A stretch of 64,000 nt of DNA from Paenibacillus vini (lineage in GTDB: Bacteria > Bacillota > Bacilli > Paenibacillales > Paenibacillaceae), in assembly GCF_018403325.1 (NCBI RefSeq), contig NZ_BOSL01000003.1, positions 1-64,000 on the forward strand, given 5' to 3'. The notes beneath the pieces were generated by a model. It saw only the letters and a program-made list of their open reading frames with translations, was not told where the DNA came from and did no database searches. Made by a program: the position numbers and the translations under genes. Each line of letters starts with the position of its first letter. Position 1 is the first letter of the stretch. Below are positions 43,175 to 52,682 of this stretch, piece after piece.

Positions 43175-43927
43175 ATGATGGCAAAAATCCTGGAAGGGCA
43201 GAATGCCCTGGTCACCGGCGCATCGCGCGGCATCGGCAGAAGCATCGCTCTGGCGCTTGCCGAGGCAGGAGCGAATGTAGTTGTGAACTATGCCGGGAAT
43301 GCAGCGGCGGCTGACTCCGTTGTTTCCGAGATCGAGGCGCTTGGCGTGAAGGCCTACGCCGTCAAAGCCCATGTAGGCAACAGCGAGGAGTTTGAAGGTA
43401 TGGTCAAAGGCGTTCTCGAAGCGTGGGGGCGGCTTGATATTTTGGTAAACAACGCCGGCATTACAAGAGATAATTTGATTATGCGAATGAAAGAAGAAGA
43501 GTTTGACGCTGTGATCGAAACGAATCTGAAAGGTGTGTTTAACGGTATCAAAGCCGTGACTCGTCCGATGATGAAACAGCGCTCGGGGCGGATTATCAAC
43601 ATTTCCTCCGTCGTGGGTGTCTTGGGCAATGCCGGTCAAGCCAATTATGTCGCTGCCAAAGCCGGAGTAATCGGCTTGACGAAATCGTCGGCGCGCGAGC
43701 TTGCTTCGCGGGGAATTACCGTGAACTGCATTGCTCCGGGCTTTATTGAGACGGATATGACGGAGCAGCTCTCCGAGGAGCTGCGTCAGGGAATGCTGGG
43801 AAGCATCCCGCTTGCCCGGCTCGGCCAGCCTGAAGAGATCGCCAAGGTCACTGTTTTCCTGGCCTCGGACGGCGCGTCATATATGACGGGGCAGACGCTT
43901 CACGTAGACGGCGGGATGTATATGTAA
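43175..43927 (+). CDS. fabG: 3-oxoacyl-ACP reductase
   Basis: 250 residues, classical [22 protein letters not shown] (NADPH), [22 protein letters not shown] with the active Ser, YVAAKAG (Tyr-x3-Lys), PGFIETDMT. It reduces beta-ketoacyl-ACP. ATG at 43175 follows AAAGGAG; the next codon is also ATG. Confidence 0.96.
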   Translation: MMAKILEGQNALVTGASRGIGRSIALALAEAGANVVVNYAGNAAAADSVVSEIEALGVKAYAVKAHVGNSEEFEGMVKGVLEAWGRLDILVNNAGITRDNLIMRMKEEEFDAVIETNLKGVFNGIKAVTRPMMKQRSGRIINISSVVGVLGNAGQANYVAAKAGVIGLTKSSARELASRGITVNCIAPGFIETDMTEQLSEELRQGMLGSIPLARLGQPEEIAKVTVFLASDGASYMTGQTLHVDGGMYM

Positions 43928-43993
43928 TTTGCAATCTCGCTTCTGGCATTTTATTCTCAATTCTCGTATAATACCATGGAGGAGGTGAACCGG

Positions 43994-44227
43994 ATGTCCG
44001 ATGTATTGGATCGCGTAAAACGCATTGTGGTGGATCGCCTTGGTGCAGATGAAGCCGAAGTGACGCTTGAAGCGTCTTTCAAAGATGATTTGGGTGCTGA
44101 TTCGCTCGATGTTGTAGAACTAGTTATGGAACTCGAAGATGAATTCGACCTGGAAATTTCAGACGAAGATGCAGAGAAGATCACGACCGTAGGTGAAGTT
44201 GTAAACTACATACAATCTCATACCTAA
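43994..44227 (+). CDS. acpP: Acyl carrier protein
   Basis: 77 residues, strongly acidic, with phosphopantetheine attachment Ser37 in [22 protein letters not shown] at 43994 has GGAGGTG upstream; the ATG at 43976 overlaps that site and is not the start. It carries acyl chains through FabD/G/H/F encoded alongside. Confidence 0.97.
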   Translation: MSDVLDRVKRIVVDRLGADEAEVTLEASFKDDLGADSLDVVELVMELEDEFDLEISDEDAEKITTVGEVVNYIQSHT

Positions 44228-44239
44228 AGTCATCTTTAA

Positions 44240-44277
44240 AAGTCCCGTACCTCCTTATCAAGCAGGCGGGACTTCTC
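44240..44277 (+). terminator. Weak terminator-like hairpin after acpP
   Basis: AAGTCCCG / CGGGACTT arms with a large loop and only CTCCTC after it; probably partial, setting high acpP mRNA relative to downstream genes. Confidence 0.4.
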
Positions 44278-44373
44278 CTCATCTTAAGAGGGAAATTTCT
44301 TTGACCGCCGGTTGTTTTTGGATGGTATATGGAATTTGATATTACACATGAAGTCTATACGAGGTGAGTGTGT

Positions 44374-45612
44374 TTGAAACATAGAGTGGTAGTAACCGGC
44401 ATGGGTGCAGTAACGGCCCTCGGACATGATCTGGAGACGTTCTGGAGCAATCTTACGTCTGGTAAATCCGGCGTATCTTTGATCGAGTCCTTCGATGTCA
44501 GCGAATATCCGACGCAAATTGCCGCTTCGGTGAAAGACTTTAATCCCGAAGATTATATTGAACGCAAAGAAGCAAGAAAGATGGACCGGTTTGTCCAGTT
44601 TGCGGTGGCCGCTGCAACAAGCGCACTGAAGGACAGCGGTTTGAATATTGCCGAACAGGCTGATCCTGAACGGGTTGGCGTAATGATCGGCTCGGGCATC
44701 GGCGGCCTGGGCACGTGGGAGGATCAGCATAATATTTTGCTGCAAAAAGGTCCGAAGCGTGTAAGTCCGTTCTTTATCCCTATGATGATCGCAAACATGG
44801 CCTCAGGGCATGTATCGATCCTGTTCGGAGCCAAAGGTCCGAACAGCACGGCGGTGACTGCGTGCGCGACCGGAACTCATTCCATTGGTGATTCGTATAA
44901 GCTGATTCAGCGCGGCGATGCCGATGTGATGATTTGCGGCGGCGCGGAAGCAACGATCCGTCCTACGGGGCTCGCGGGCTTTTGTGCGATGCGGGCGATG
45001 TCCACCCGCAATGACGAGCCTGAGAAGGCAAGCCGTCCTTTTGATACAGAACGGGACGGATTCGTCATGGGCGAGGGATCGGGGATTCTTATCCTCGAAT
45101 CGCTGGAGCATGCGCAAAAACGCGGAGCAAAGATCTATGCCGAGGTCATCGGTTACGGTCTCAGCGGCGACGCACATCATATGACAGAGCCGGATCCTAA
45201 CGGACCTGAGCGCTGCATGAAGATGGCGATTCGCGATGCGGGCATCGATCCTAGCGAGGTGGATTACATCAATGCGCATGGAACATCCACCCCGGTCGGC
45301 GACAAATCGGAAACGATCGCCATCAAGCGTGCTTTTGGCGAACATGCATCCAAGGTCGCGATCAGTTCAACCAAATCGATGACAGGTCACTTGCTCGGTG
45401 CAGCCGGCGGCGTAGAAGCCGTCATCTGCGGTCTGACACTGCAAAACGGTGTCATCGCTCCGACGATCAACCTGGAGAATCCGGACCCGGAATGTGATTT
45501 GGACTATGTTCCGAACGTAGCCAGAAAAGCGGATGTACGGGTGACCATGTCTAACTCCTTCGGATTTGGCGGGCATAATGCCACGATTATTCTGAAGAAA
45601 TTCGAAGCATAA
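44374..45612 (+). CDS. fabF: Beta-ketoacyl-ACP synthase II
   Basis: 412 residues: [16 protein letters not shown], catalytic Cys in [12 protein letters not shown] near residue 164, His in [11 protein letters not shown] and in [13 protein letters not shown], and [12 protein letters not shown] at the end. It elongates acyl-ACP and controls temperature-dependent chain composition. I choose TTG at 44374 because GAGGTG lies 7 nt upstream; GTG at 44368 is too near the site. Confidence 0.95.
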   Translation: MKHRVVVTGMGAVTALGHDLETFWSNLTSGKSGVSLIESFDVSEYPTQIAASVKDFNPEDYIERKEARKMDRFVQFAVAAATSALKDSGLNIAEQADPERVGVMIGSGIGGLGTWEDQHNILLQKGPKRVSPFFIPMMIANMASGHVSILFGAKGPNSTAVTACATGTHSIGDSYKLIQRGDADVMICGGAEATIRPTGLAGFCAMRAMSTRNDEPEKASRPFDTERDGFVMGEGSGILILESLEHAQKRGAKIYAEVIGYGLSGDAHHMTEPDPNGPERCMKMAIRDAGIDPSEVDYINAHGTSTPVGDKSETIAIKRAFGEHASKVAISSTKSMTGHLLGAAGGVEAVICGLTLQNGVIAPTINLENPDPECDLDYVPNVARKADVRVTMSNSFGFGGHNATIILKKFEA

Positions 45613-45624
45613 GGGGACAGTCTG

Positions 45625-46332
45625 TTGAGTGGAGATCTTAAGCAGTTACAACAAAAACTTCAACTGGCATTCCAAAATAAGCAGCTTCTGAAACAGGCCT
45701 TTACGCATGCGTCCTATGTGAACGAGCATCGGTTTAGCCAGCATGAGGACAATGAACGGCTGGAGTTTCTTGGAGATGCGGTTCTTGAACTGACGGTATC
45801 GGAACATTTATACCGGATTTTCCCGGATCGGCCTGAAGGCGAGCTCACCAAGCTGCGTGCAGCGATCGTTTGCGAGCCTTCCCTGGTCAAATTTGCGGAG
45901 AGTCTGGAATTCGGCAAATACGTTCTTCTTGGCAAAGGAGAAGAGTTGACTGGAGGAAGAACTCGTCCGGCTCTGCTGGCGGATGTGTTTGAATCCTTTG
46001 TCGGTGCGCTCTATCTTGACCAAGGCCTGGAGGCGGTAACGACATTCCTTCATAGTCACGTATTCTCCCAAATTATGCTGGACGGCAAATTGCAGACGAC
46101 GGACTACAAGACGGAGCTGCAGGAGCTGACCCAACATCATAATATGGGCGTACTTGAGTATCGGATCGTCGAGGAACGCGGACCTGCGCATGAACGGGAA
46201 TTCGTGTCCGAGGTATTTATGGAAGGACGCGGCCTGGGCCGGGGAACCGGCAGATCGAAGAAAGAGGCCGAGCAGCAGGCGGCGGCCGTTGCATTGGAAC
46301 GGCTTAAGCAAAGCGAGCAGAATCCTTCCTAA
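45625..46332 (+). CDS. rnc: Ribonuclease III
   Basis: 235 residues. The RNase III domain carries the signature [21 protein letters not shown] (about 38-58) and the second metal-binding [15 protein letters not shown] near 120. A dsRNA-binding domain occupies about 160-230 ([30 protein letters not shown]). It processes rRNA and double-stranded RNA. TTG start at 45625, GGGGA 7 nt upstream. It precedes smc as in Bacillus. Confidence 0.96.
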   Translation: MSGDLKQLQQKLQLAFQNKQLLKQAFTHASYVNEHRFSQHEDNERLEFLGDAVLELTVSEHLYRIFPDRPEGELTKLRAAIVCEPSLVKFAESLEFGKYVLLGKGEELTGGRTRPALLADVFESFVGALYLDQGLEAVTTFLHSHVFSQIMLDGKLQTTDYKTELQELTQHHNMGVLEYRIVEERGPAHEREFVSEVFMEGRGLGRGTGRSKKEAEQQAAAVALERLKQSEQNPS

Positions 46333-46378
46333 CCGGACGGGTGGCGCTTCGCATGATGCCAGGCATAGATTAGGAAAT

Positions 46379-46420
46379 GCAGCCTTAGTCGGTCTTTTTG
46401 GCCGGGTAAGGCTGTTTTTT
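46379..46420 (+). terminator. Terminator between rnc and smc
   Basis: Arms CAGCCTTA / TAAGGCTG with a 19-nt loop, then TTTTTT. It separates the fatty-acid/rnc unit from smc, which probably has its own promoter in 46425-46570. Confidence 0.75.
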
Positions 46421-46584
46421 GTTACATTTAGCACGAGTTCCGATTACAAGTTAATTTATCCGGCAGTCCGGGGGAATCGTTTAACTAAAATTCAGGCTAA
46501 ATCCTGCTGCGGAATCTGATTTCTTCGCCTGTCCTACGGGGCCGCGGGTATGATACAATAGTCGTTAGAGGTGATCGTGAACGT

Positions 46585-49500
46585 ATGTTTTTGAAACGGA
46601 TCGAGTTAGCAGGTTTTAAATCTTTTGCCGACAAGACGGAAATGGAATTCGTCCGGGGCATTACCGCTGTAGTAGGACCTAACGGCAGCGGAAAAAGCAA
46701 CATCTCCGACGGGATTCGCTGGGTGCTCGGCGAACAGAGCGCCAAATCGCTGCGCGGCGGGAAGATGGAGGATATTATTTTCGCCGGGAGCGATGCGAGG
46801 AAAGCGGTAAATTACGGGGAAGTCTCCCTGACGCTGGACAATACCGACCATGCTCTGCCGCTCGACTTCAGCGAGGTAACCGTTACCCGCCGGGTTCACC
46901 GCAGCGGAGACAGCGAGTATCTGATTAACAAGCAGTCTTGCCGGTTGAAGGATATTACCGAGCTGTTTATGGACACGGGAATCGGAAAAGAAGCCTATTC
47001 GATTATCGGACAAGGGCGGATTGAAGAAATTCTGAGCACCCGTTCCGAGGATCGCAGAGGTATTTTTGAAGAAGCCTCGGGCATAGTCAAATATAAGAGC
47101 CGGAAGCGCGATGCCCGGCGCAAGCTCGATGACACCGAACAAAATCTGCTGCGCATTCACGATCTGGTCAGTGAACTTGAGGATCAAATCGGCCCGCTTA
47201 AGGAGCAGTCGGATAAGGCTCACAAATACAAGGAACTGCGCGAGCAGCTGAAAAATAAAGAAATTTCGTTATATGTCCATCAAATCGAGCAAATTCATGA
47301 GACCTGGAGCGAGGCTAACAGCAGGCTGACCAAGCTGCAGGAAGAGCAGACCGCCTTGTCCACGATCGTGTCGGCCCATGATGCAAAGCTGGAAAGCGAC
47401 CGGCTAGCGCTTCGGCAGGTGGAAGATCAGATCGAGGTTCTTCAGGGGCAGTTGCTGGAATACAGTGAAAGCTTCGAGAAGAGCGAAGGATTTGGCGAAG
47501 TGCTTAAAGAGCGTGCCAAGAACCTGACGCAGAACAGGGACCAGCTTCGGCAATCGCTCGCCGTCAGTGAAGAGCGTTATGCTCAGCGGGCTGCGGAACT
47601 GGACGGTCTGGCGACTAAATTCGCTGCTGCGGAGCAGCAACTTACGGAGCTGCGAACGGAGCTGTCGGCCGAGGAAGCAAAGCTTATAGGCGTTACCGGG
47701 GGTATCAGCCAGGCGCAGGAGGAGGGCCTTAAAGGCCAACTGCTCGAAATCATGAACCTGATGGCTCAAGCAAGGGGCGAGATACGTTCCGCCGATCAGC
47801 AAAAGGAAAGCGTACAGCGCCGGATGACCCGTTCCGAAGAGGAGGGAGCCAAATGGCGCGATGAGCTTGACCGGCTGAAGGGCAAGAAGAGCGAGCTTGA
47901 GCGTGTGCTGGAGCAGCTCGGCAAAGAAATCGCCGACTTGCGAGGCAAGTACATTTCCGAGAGCGAACGCTACCAGTCGATGCAAAGACTGGCGGAAGAG
48001 AGCCAGAACGGCATCCGGAAATGGGAACAGAAGCGGGAAGGACTAGTGTCCCGCCGCGATACGATGAAGGAAATGGAAGAGGATTTCGACGGCTTTGCTC
48101 TGGGGGTAAAGGAAGTCCTGAAGGCTTCCCGTAAATCAGCCTTGAGCGGGGTGCACGGCGCGGTTGCCGAGCTGATCCGGGTACCGGAGAAGCTGGAAAT
48201 CGCCGTGGAGACGGCGCTCGGCGCTGCGATGCAGCACATCGTGATGGAGAACGAAGCCGTGTCCCGGCAAGCGATCGCTTTCTTGAAGCAGCGCCAGCTG
48301 GGCCGAGCGACGTTCCTGCCGCTCGACGTGATCCGGCCGCGGCAAATTTCGGCCGCTGATAAGCGCCAAATGGAGGATGCCGACGGCTTTGTCGGCATCG
48401 GTGCGGAGCTTGTTGGCTTTGAGCCGAGATACGCCGATATCATTGGCAGCCTGCTCGGCAATGTGGTTTTCGCCAGCGATCTGGAGCGGGCGAACAAGAT
48501 GGCGGCGCGCTGCCAGTACCGGTTCCGCATCGTGACGCTGGAGGGTGATGTTGTCAACGCCGGCGGCTCGATGACCGGGGGCAGCCAGCACAGAAAGAAC
48601 AGCAACCTGCTGGGCCGGAAGCGCCAGCTGGATCAGCTGGCAGGGGACATCAAAGAGAGCGAAGATATGCTGGATAAACTCCGCAAAGGCCTTAAAGATG
48701 TCCGCGAACAGATGGAGGCGGCGGAACTTGAATTGGATCGCCTTCGTGAAGCTGGCGACAACAAGCGTACGGAGGAGCAATCCATAGCCGGCGACTTGAA
48801 GCAGGTCGATCATGAATGGAGACATGTTTCGGAACAATTCCAGCTATATGGCCAGGAAAAGGGTCATTACCTCAAGGAATTGGAGGATCTGGACAAGAAT
48901 AAGGCGGACGCTGAAGCGAAGCTGGCGGAACTGGAGAAAGAAGAGCAGACTGTTCAGCAGTCTATTCAAGCCGCCGAGTTTGCGCGTAAAGCCAATGAAT
49001 CGGCCAAAGAAGAACTGCAGGATCTTCTCACTGGTCTTAAAGTTCGCGAAGGCAAACTGGATCAGGAAGGCTATTCGCTCCGCGAGCAGCTGCGGCGCGC
49101 CGAAGAAGATTGCGGCATCCTGAAACAGGAGCTTGAACAGAACCGCAGCATTTTGCAGTCGATCGAGTCTGATTTAAAACAGAATGAGCGGCAAAGCGTA
49201 ACCCAGCGACAAGATCTGAACGATTTTAAATTGAAGAAGGAACGCGCCGGCGAGCAATTGGAATTGGAACGGGCCTCCCGCTCCGTGCTCGTGAAGAAGC
49301 TGGAGGAAGGCGAGAGCGAAACAAAAGAGCAGCGCCTTGGGCTGAAAACGGTCGAAGAACAACTGCGTCAAACCGAAATCCAAGCCAATCGTCTCGATGT
49401 GGAGCTGGATAATATTTTGCGCAAGCTCGGCGACGATTACGAACTCAGCTATGAGCGGGCCAAGCTGCTTTATACAGTGCCCGAGGATGTACCGCAGACT

Positions 49501-50157
49501 CAGGCGGACGTGAAGGAACTGAAACGGCAGATTACTGTGCTGGGTGAAGTGAATTTGGGCGCCATCGAGGAATATCAGCGGGTCGGCGAAAGGTACCAGT
49601 TCCTGAGCGAGCAGAAGAATGATCTGGTGGAAGCGAAAACGACGCTGTACCAGGTCATCAAGGAAATGGACGACGAAATGTCCAAACGATTCAAAACGAC
49701 GTTTGACGCGATCCGCCGGGAATTCGTCATCGTATTCTCGAAGCTTTTCGGAGGAGGACGTGCCGATCTCATCCTGATCGATCCGGACAATCTGCTCGAA
49801 ACCGGGATCGATGTCGTGGCTCAACCGCCGGGCAAAAAGCTGCAAAACCTTCAGTTGCTTTCGGGCGGAGAACGTGCCTTGACCGCCATGGCCCTGCTGT
49901 TTGCCATTCTGCAGGTTAAGCCTGTGCCGTTCTGCGTGCTCGACGAAGTGGAGGCCGCGCTGGATGAAGCGAACGTGGTGCGGTTTGCCCAATATTTGCG
50001 TGAGTTTTCCGAGCAAACCCAGTTTATCGTCGTAACGCACCGCAAAGGAACGATGGAAGAAGCGGACGTCCTCTACGGGGTAACTATGGAAGAGGGCGGC
50101 GTGTCGAAGCTCGTATCCGTGAAGCTCGAAGACGAGGAAACGATGGAAATCGCTTGA
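46585..50157 (+). CDS. smc: Chromosome segregation ATPase SMC
   Basis: 1190 residues, full length. Walker A is VGPNGSGKSNISDGIRWVLGEQ at about residue 32, followed by the first coiled coil (about 165-500). The hinge is at about 505-665 (GVHGAVAELI...GGSMTGGSQHRKNSNLLGR) and the second coiled coil at about 670-1010. The C-terminal head has signature LSGGERALTAMALLFA near 1093 and Walker B FCVLDEVEAALDEAN near 1117. With ScpA/ScpB it condenses and segregates DNA by loop extrusion. ATG at 46585; ftsY follows 24 bp later. Confidence 0.97.
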   Translation: MFLKRIELAGFKSFADKTEMEFVRGITAVVGPNGSGKSNISDGIRWVLGEQSAKSLRGGKMEDIIFAGSDARKAVNYGEVSLTLDNTDHALPLDFSEVTVTRRVHRSGDSEYLINKQSCRLKDITELFMDTGIGKEAYSIIGQGRIEEILSTRSEDRRGIFEEASGIVKYKSRKRDARRKLDDTEQNLLRIHDLVSELEDQIGPLKEQSDKAHKYKELREQLKNKEISLYVHQIEQIHETWSEANSRLTKLQEEQTALSTIVSAHDAKLESDRLALRQVEDQIEVLQGQLLEYSESFEKSEGFGEVLKERAKNLTQNRDQLRQSLAVSEERYAQRAAELDGLATKFAAAEQQLTELRTELSAEEAKLIGVTGGISQAQEEGLKGQLLEIMNLMAQARGEIRSADQQKESVQRRMTRSEEEGAKWRDELDRLKGKKSELERVLEQLGKEIADLRGKYISESERYQSMQRLAEESQNGIRKWEQKREGLVSRRDTMKEMEEDFDGFALGVKEVLKASRKSALSGVHGAVAELIRVPEKLEIAVETALGAAMQHIVMENEAVSRQAIAFLKQRQLGRATFLPLDVIRPRQISAADKRQMEDADGFVGIGAELVGFEPRYADIIGSLLGNVVFASDLERANKMAARCQYRFRIVTLEGDVVNAGGSMTGGSQHRKNSNLLGRKRQLDQLAGDIKESEDMLDKLRKGLKDVREQMEAAELELDRLREAGDNKRTEEQSIAGDLKQVDHEWRHVSEQFQLYGQEKGHYLKELEDLDKNKADAEAKLAELEKEEQTVQQSIQAAEFARKANESAKEELQDLLTGLKVREGKLDQEGYSLREQLRRAEEDCGILKQELEQNRSILQSIESDLKQNERQSVTQRQDLNDFKLKKERAGEQLELERASRSVLVKKLEEGESETKEQRLGLKTVEEQLRQTEIQANRLDVELDNILRKLGDDYELSYERAKLLYTVPEDVPQTQADVKELKRQITVLGEVNLGAIEEYQRVGERYQFLSEQKNDLVEAKTTLYQVIKEMDDEMSKRFKTTFDAIRREFVIVFSKLFGGGRADLILIDPDNLLETGIDVVAQPPGKKLQNLQLLSGGERALTAMALLFAILQVKPVPFCVLDEVEAALDEANVVRFAQYLREFSEQTQFIVVTHRKGTMEEADVLYGVTMEEGGVSKLVSVKLEDEETMEIA

Positions 50158-50181
50158 TGAGAATATACTAGGAGGGAACCT

Positions 50182-51183
50182 ATGAGTTTCTTTAAAAAAC
50201 TAAAAGAGAGCATCGCCTCCAAAACCGAGTCGGTAACGAAACAGTTCAAGGACGGACTGGAGAAAAGCCGCAAAGGGTTTGTGGAAAAAGTAACCGAGCT
50301 GGTGACGCGGCGCAAAAAAATAGACGAGGAATTTTTTGAGGAGCTTGAAGAAATTCTAATCGGTGCCGATGTCGGCGTGAATACGGTAATGGACCTGATC
50401 GATGAGCTGCGTTCCGAAGTGAAAAAACGCCGGATCGAAGATGCGGCAGAGCTTCAGCCGATCCTGTCCGAAAAGCTCGTGGGGCTGCTGCGCGGAGACG
50501 AGAACAATGACTTGAAGCTGAATCCCGATGGAATCACCGTCATTCTGTTTGTAGGTGTCAATGGAGTCGGTAAGACGACGACGATCGGGAAGCTTGCGCA
50601 CCATTACAAGCAACAGGGGAAAAAAGTGATTATGGCGGCAGGAGACACGTTCCGTGCCGGTGCGATCGAGCAATTGGAAGTATGGGGCAATCGGGTCGGC
50701 GTAGATGTGATCAAGCAGCAGGCCGGTTCCGATCCGGCCGCGGTGATGTTCGACGCAGTGCAGGCAGCCAAGCAGCGCGGAGCGGACATTCTGCTATGCG
50801 ATACGGCGGGCCGCTTGCAGAACAAGTCCAACCTTATGGAGGAGCTGAACAAGATCTTCCGCGTCATTCAGCGGGAGATTCCGGGCGCTCCGCATGAGGT
50901 TCTCATGGTGCTTGATGCTACTACCGGCCAAAACGCGCTTAGCCAGGCGAAGCTGTTCGGCGAGAAGAGCGGCGTCACGGGCCTTGTATTGACCAAGCTG
51001 GACGGTACGGCCAAGGGCGGGATCGTTATTGCAATCCGCCAGGAACTGAGTTTGCCGGTGAAGCTTGTCGGCCTCGGCGAAAAGATGGAAGATCTGCAGA
51101 AGTTCGATTCCGAGCAATTCGTACACGGCTTGTTCGCCGGTTTGATCAAGGAAGAGGAAGAATCCGAGGAAGAGCAAGTGTAA
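50182..51183 (+). CDS. ftsY: Signal recognition particle receptor FtsY
   Basis: 333 residues. The short charged A/N region (1-100) is followed by the SRP-type GTPase: GVNGVGKTTTIGKLA near residue 122, DTFRAGAIEQL, DTAGRLQNKSNLMEEL, TKLDGTAKGG near 275. It docks ribosome-SRP complexes at the membrane. ATG at 50182 follows AGGAGGG. It is in the smc-ftsY unit, with Ffh encoded 1.5 kb downstream. Confidence 0.97.
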   Translation: MSFFKKLKESIASKTESVTKQFKDGLEKSRKGFVEKVTELVTRRKKIDEEFFEELEEILIGADVGVNTVMDLIDELRSEVKKRRIEDAAELQPILSEKLVGLLRGDENNDLKLNPDGITVILFVGVNGVGKTTTIGKLAHHYKQQGKKVIMAAGDTFRAGAIEQLEVWGNRVGVDVIKQQAGSDPAAVMFDAVQAAKQRGADILLCDTAGRLQNKSNLMEELNKIFRVIQREIPGAPHEVLMVLDATTGQNALSQAKLFGEKSGVTGLVLTKLDGTAKGGIVIAIRQELSLPVKLVGLGEKMEDLQKFDSEQFVHGLFAGLIKEEEESEEEQV

Positions 51184-51245
51184 CCGTTTTGGGCTAATGT
51201 CCATATGTTTATAGAATAATGAGATCAATAAAAGGAGGCGAAATG

Positions 51246-51893
51246 ATGGCCAATACGCATACTTATCCACGCCGGGAGGAGATCGCGAATGCGATAACTC
51301 ATGGGATCGGAGCGCTGCTCAGCTTGGCGGGACTGGTGCTGCTGATCGTCTTCTCCAGTATGAAGGGTACGGCCTGGCATGTCGTCAGCTTTACGATTTA
51401 CGGGGTGAGCATGCTGCTGTTGTATTCGTGTTCGACATTGGTACACAGCTTCAAAGAGGGCAAGATTAAGGATCTGTTCGAATTTTTCGATCATTCCTCG
51501 ATCTATATTTATATCGCCGGAACGTACACTCCGTTCTTATTGGTAGCGGTCCGCGGCCCGCTTGGCTGGAGCTTGTTCGGGATCGTCTGGGGCATTGCCT
51601 TGCTCGGTGTCGTGTTTAAAGCCTTCTTCGTCAAAAGATTCCTATTCATGTCTACGATCTTCTATCTCATCATGGGATGGCTGATCGTGATTGCCTGGGG
51701 TCCGTTAGTGGCTGCCGTGCCTAATCCGGGCATTGTGCTGCTGGTTACCGGGGGGCTTTTATATACGCTTGGCACCGTGTTTTATGTGTGGCGGGCGTTT
51801 CCTTATCATCACGCCATCTGGCATCTGTTCGTCCTTGCAGGCAGCGTGACGCATTTCTTCGCGATCCTGCTGTATCTTCTCCCGCATCGATGA
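51246..51893 (+). CDS. trhA: Hemolysin III family (PAQR/TrhA) membrane protein
   Basis: 215 residues, seven hydrophobic segments. PAQR markers: REEIANAITHGIGALLSLAGL (helix 1 His), STLVHSF, FEFFDHSSIYIYIAGTYTPF, and YHHAIWHLFVLAGSVTHFFAILLYL (metal-binding His pair). Homologues are linked to membrane fluidity (TrhA) rather than true haemolysis. ATG at 51246 has AAAGGAGG 7 nt upstream; an ATG at 51243 is adjacent. Confidence 0.92.
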   Translation: MANTHTYPRREEIANAITHGIGALLSLAGLVLLIVFSSMKGTAWHVVSFTIYGVSMLLLYSCSTLVHSFKEGKIKDLFEFFDHSSIYIYIAGTYTPFLLVAVRGPLGWSLFGIVWGIALLGVVFKAFFVKRFLFMSTIFYLIMGWLIVIAWGPLVAAVPNPGIVLLVTGGLLYTLGTVFYVWRAFPYHHAIWHLFVLAGSVTHFFAILLYLLPHR

Positions 51894-51901
51894 GAGAAGT
51901 G

Positions 51902-51943
51902 AACAACCACTGGAGCTTATGCTCCGGTGGTTGTTGCTTTTTT
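51902..51943 (+). terminator. Terminator after trhA
   Basis: Arms AACAACCACTGGAGC / GCTCCGGTGGTTGTT with a TTAT loop, then GCTTTTTTG. Its centre (51918.5) lies one array step (52.5 bp) before the first palindrome of array 2. Confidence 0.88.
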
Positions 51944-51960
51944 GTAGCACTGTTGTAACT

Positions 51961-52145
51961 TGATTGGAGAAATTCCAACGAGCACACGTCAGAACAGCCG
52001 ATTTCATGGAAGGATTGGAGAAATTCCAACGAAATTACATGAATCAATGCTTGGGGGCGGATTTATGCTTAACTCGTTGGATTATTTACAATCAAAAGGC
52101 ATGGAAATACAAAAACAAGCAATATAGTTGGATAATCTCCAACGA
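51961..52145. repeat. Array 2 of four phased palindromes (same family as array 1)
   Basis: Palindromes TGATTGGA-GAAAT-TCCAACGA (51961-51981), GATTGGA-GAAAT-TCCAACGA (52013-52032), TCGTTGGA-TTATT-TACAATCA (52074-52094) and AGTTGGA-TAATC-TCCAACGA (52126-52145). Centres are 51971, 52022, 52084 and 52135, steps of 51, 62 and 51 bp. This is the same order of spacings as array 1 at 4981-5167, including a terminator hairpin one step before the first unit. Spacers are unrelated in sequence. No gene is visible in 51944-52283 besides this array and the ylxM promoter. Confidence 0.85.
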
Positions 52146-52200
52146 AAGCATGCCATCACAGCAACCTTTTCAAGTGATTGCAGATGTTAAGGGGAATTAC

Positions 52201-52230
52201 TTGACAACGGGTTCTCCATTCGGGTATGAT
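52201..52230 (+). promoter_or_regulatory. Promoter of ylxM-ffh
   Basis: Perfect TTGACA (52201-52206), 18 nt, TATGAT (52225-52230), 53 bp before ylxM and 56 bp after palindrome array 2. Confidence 0.75.
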
Positions 52231-52283
52231 AGGAAACGTTGATGCGCTGTAAAGTGTTTTTCCTTGACGGAGGGGGTGCCCAG

Positions 52284-52637
52284 ATGAGTCAAGAGAATAG
52301 GCTTGAGAAGACAAACCGGATCAACCTGTTGTTTGATTTTTACGAAACTTTGCTGACTGAGAAGCAGCAGACATTTCTCAAATATTATTTTCTCGATGAT
52401 TTTTCCTTGGGTGAAATCGCCTCGGAATTTGAAATCAGCCGCCAGGCGGTTTATGAGCATATCAAGCGGGCGGAAGAGATGCTGGAAGTTTATGAAGACA
52501 AGCTCGGCTTAGTCCGTAAGGACGAAGAGCGCAGCGAGTTGCTTGCAAGACTGGGGAAAGTGCTAGAGGACAGCGAGATGTCCGCTTTACATAAAGAAAC
52601 GGCCAAACAGCTCCTGCGGCAAGCTGAACAGCTGTAG
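52284..52637 (+). CDS. ylxM: YlxM family DNA-binding protein
   Basis: 117 residues with a sigma-70 region-4-like HTH: LLTEKQQTFLKYYFLDDFSLGEIASEFEISRQAVYEHIKRAEEML. YlxM/p13 stands just before ffh in Firmicutes and has been tied to SRP expression or function. ATG at 52284 follows GGAGGGGGTG. Confidence 0.94.
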   Translation: MSQENRLEKTNRINLLFDFYETLLTEKQQTFLKYYFLDDFSLGEIASEFEISRQAVYEHIKRAEEMLEVYEDKLGLVRKDEERSELLARLGKVLEDSEMSALHKETAKQLLRQAEQL

Positions 52638-52682
52638 CATTGGCGGCTGGATTTTAGACAATGGAACGGAGGTGACCGGGGA

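Noticed and set aside
51964-52242. 92-codon frame across array 2
   Set aside because: Same reasoning as for array 1: the 62-bp step breaks any coding periodicity and the upstream signal is absent.
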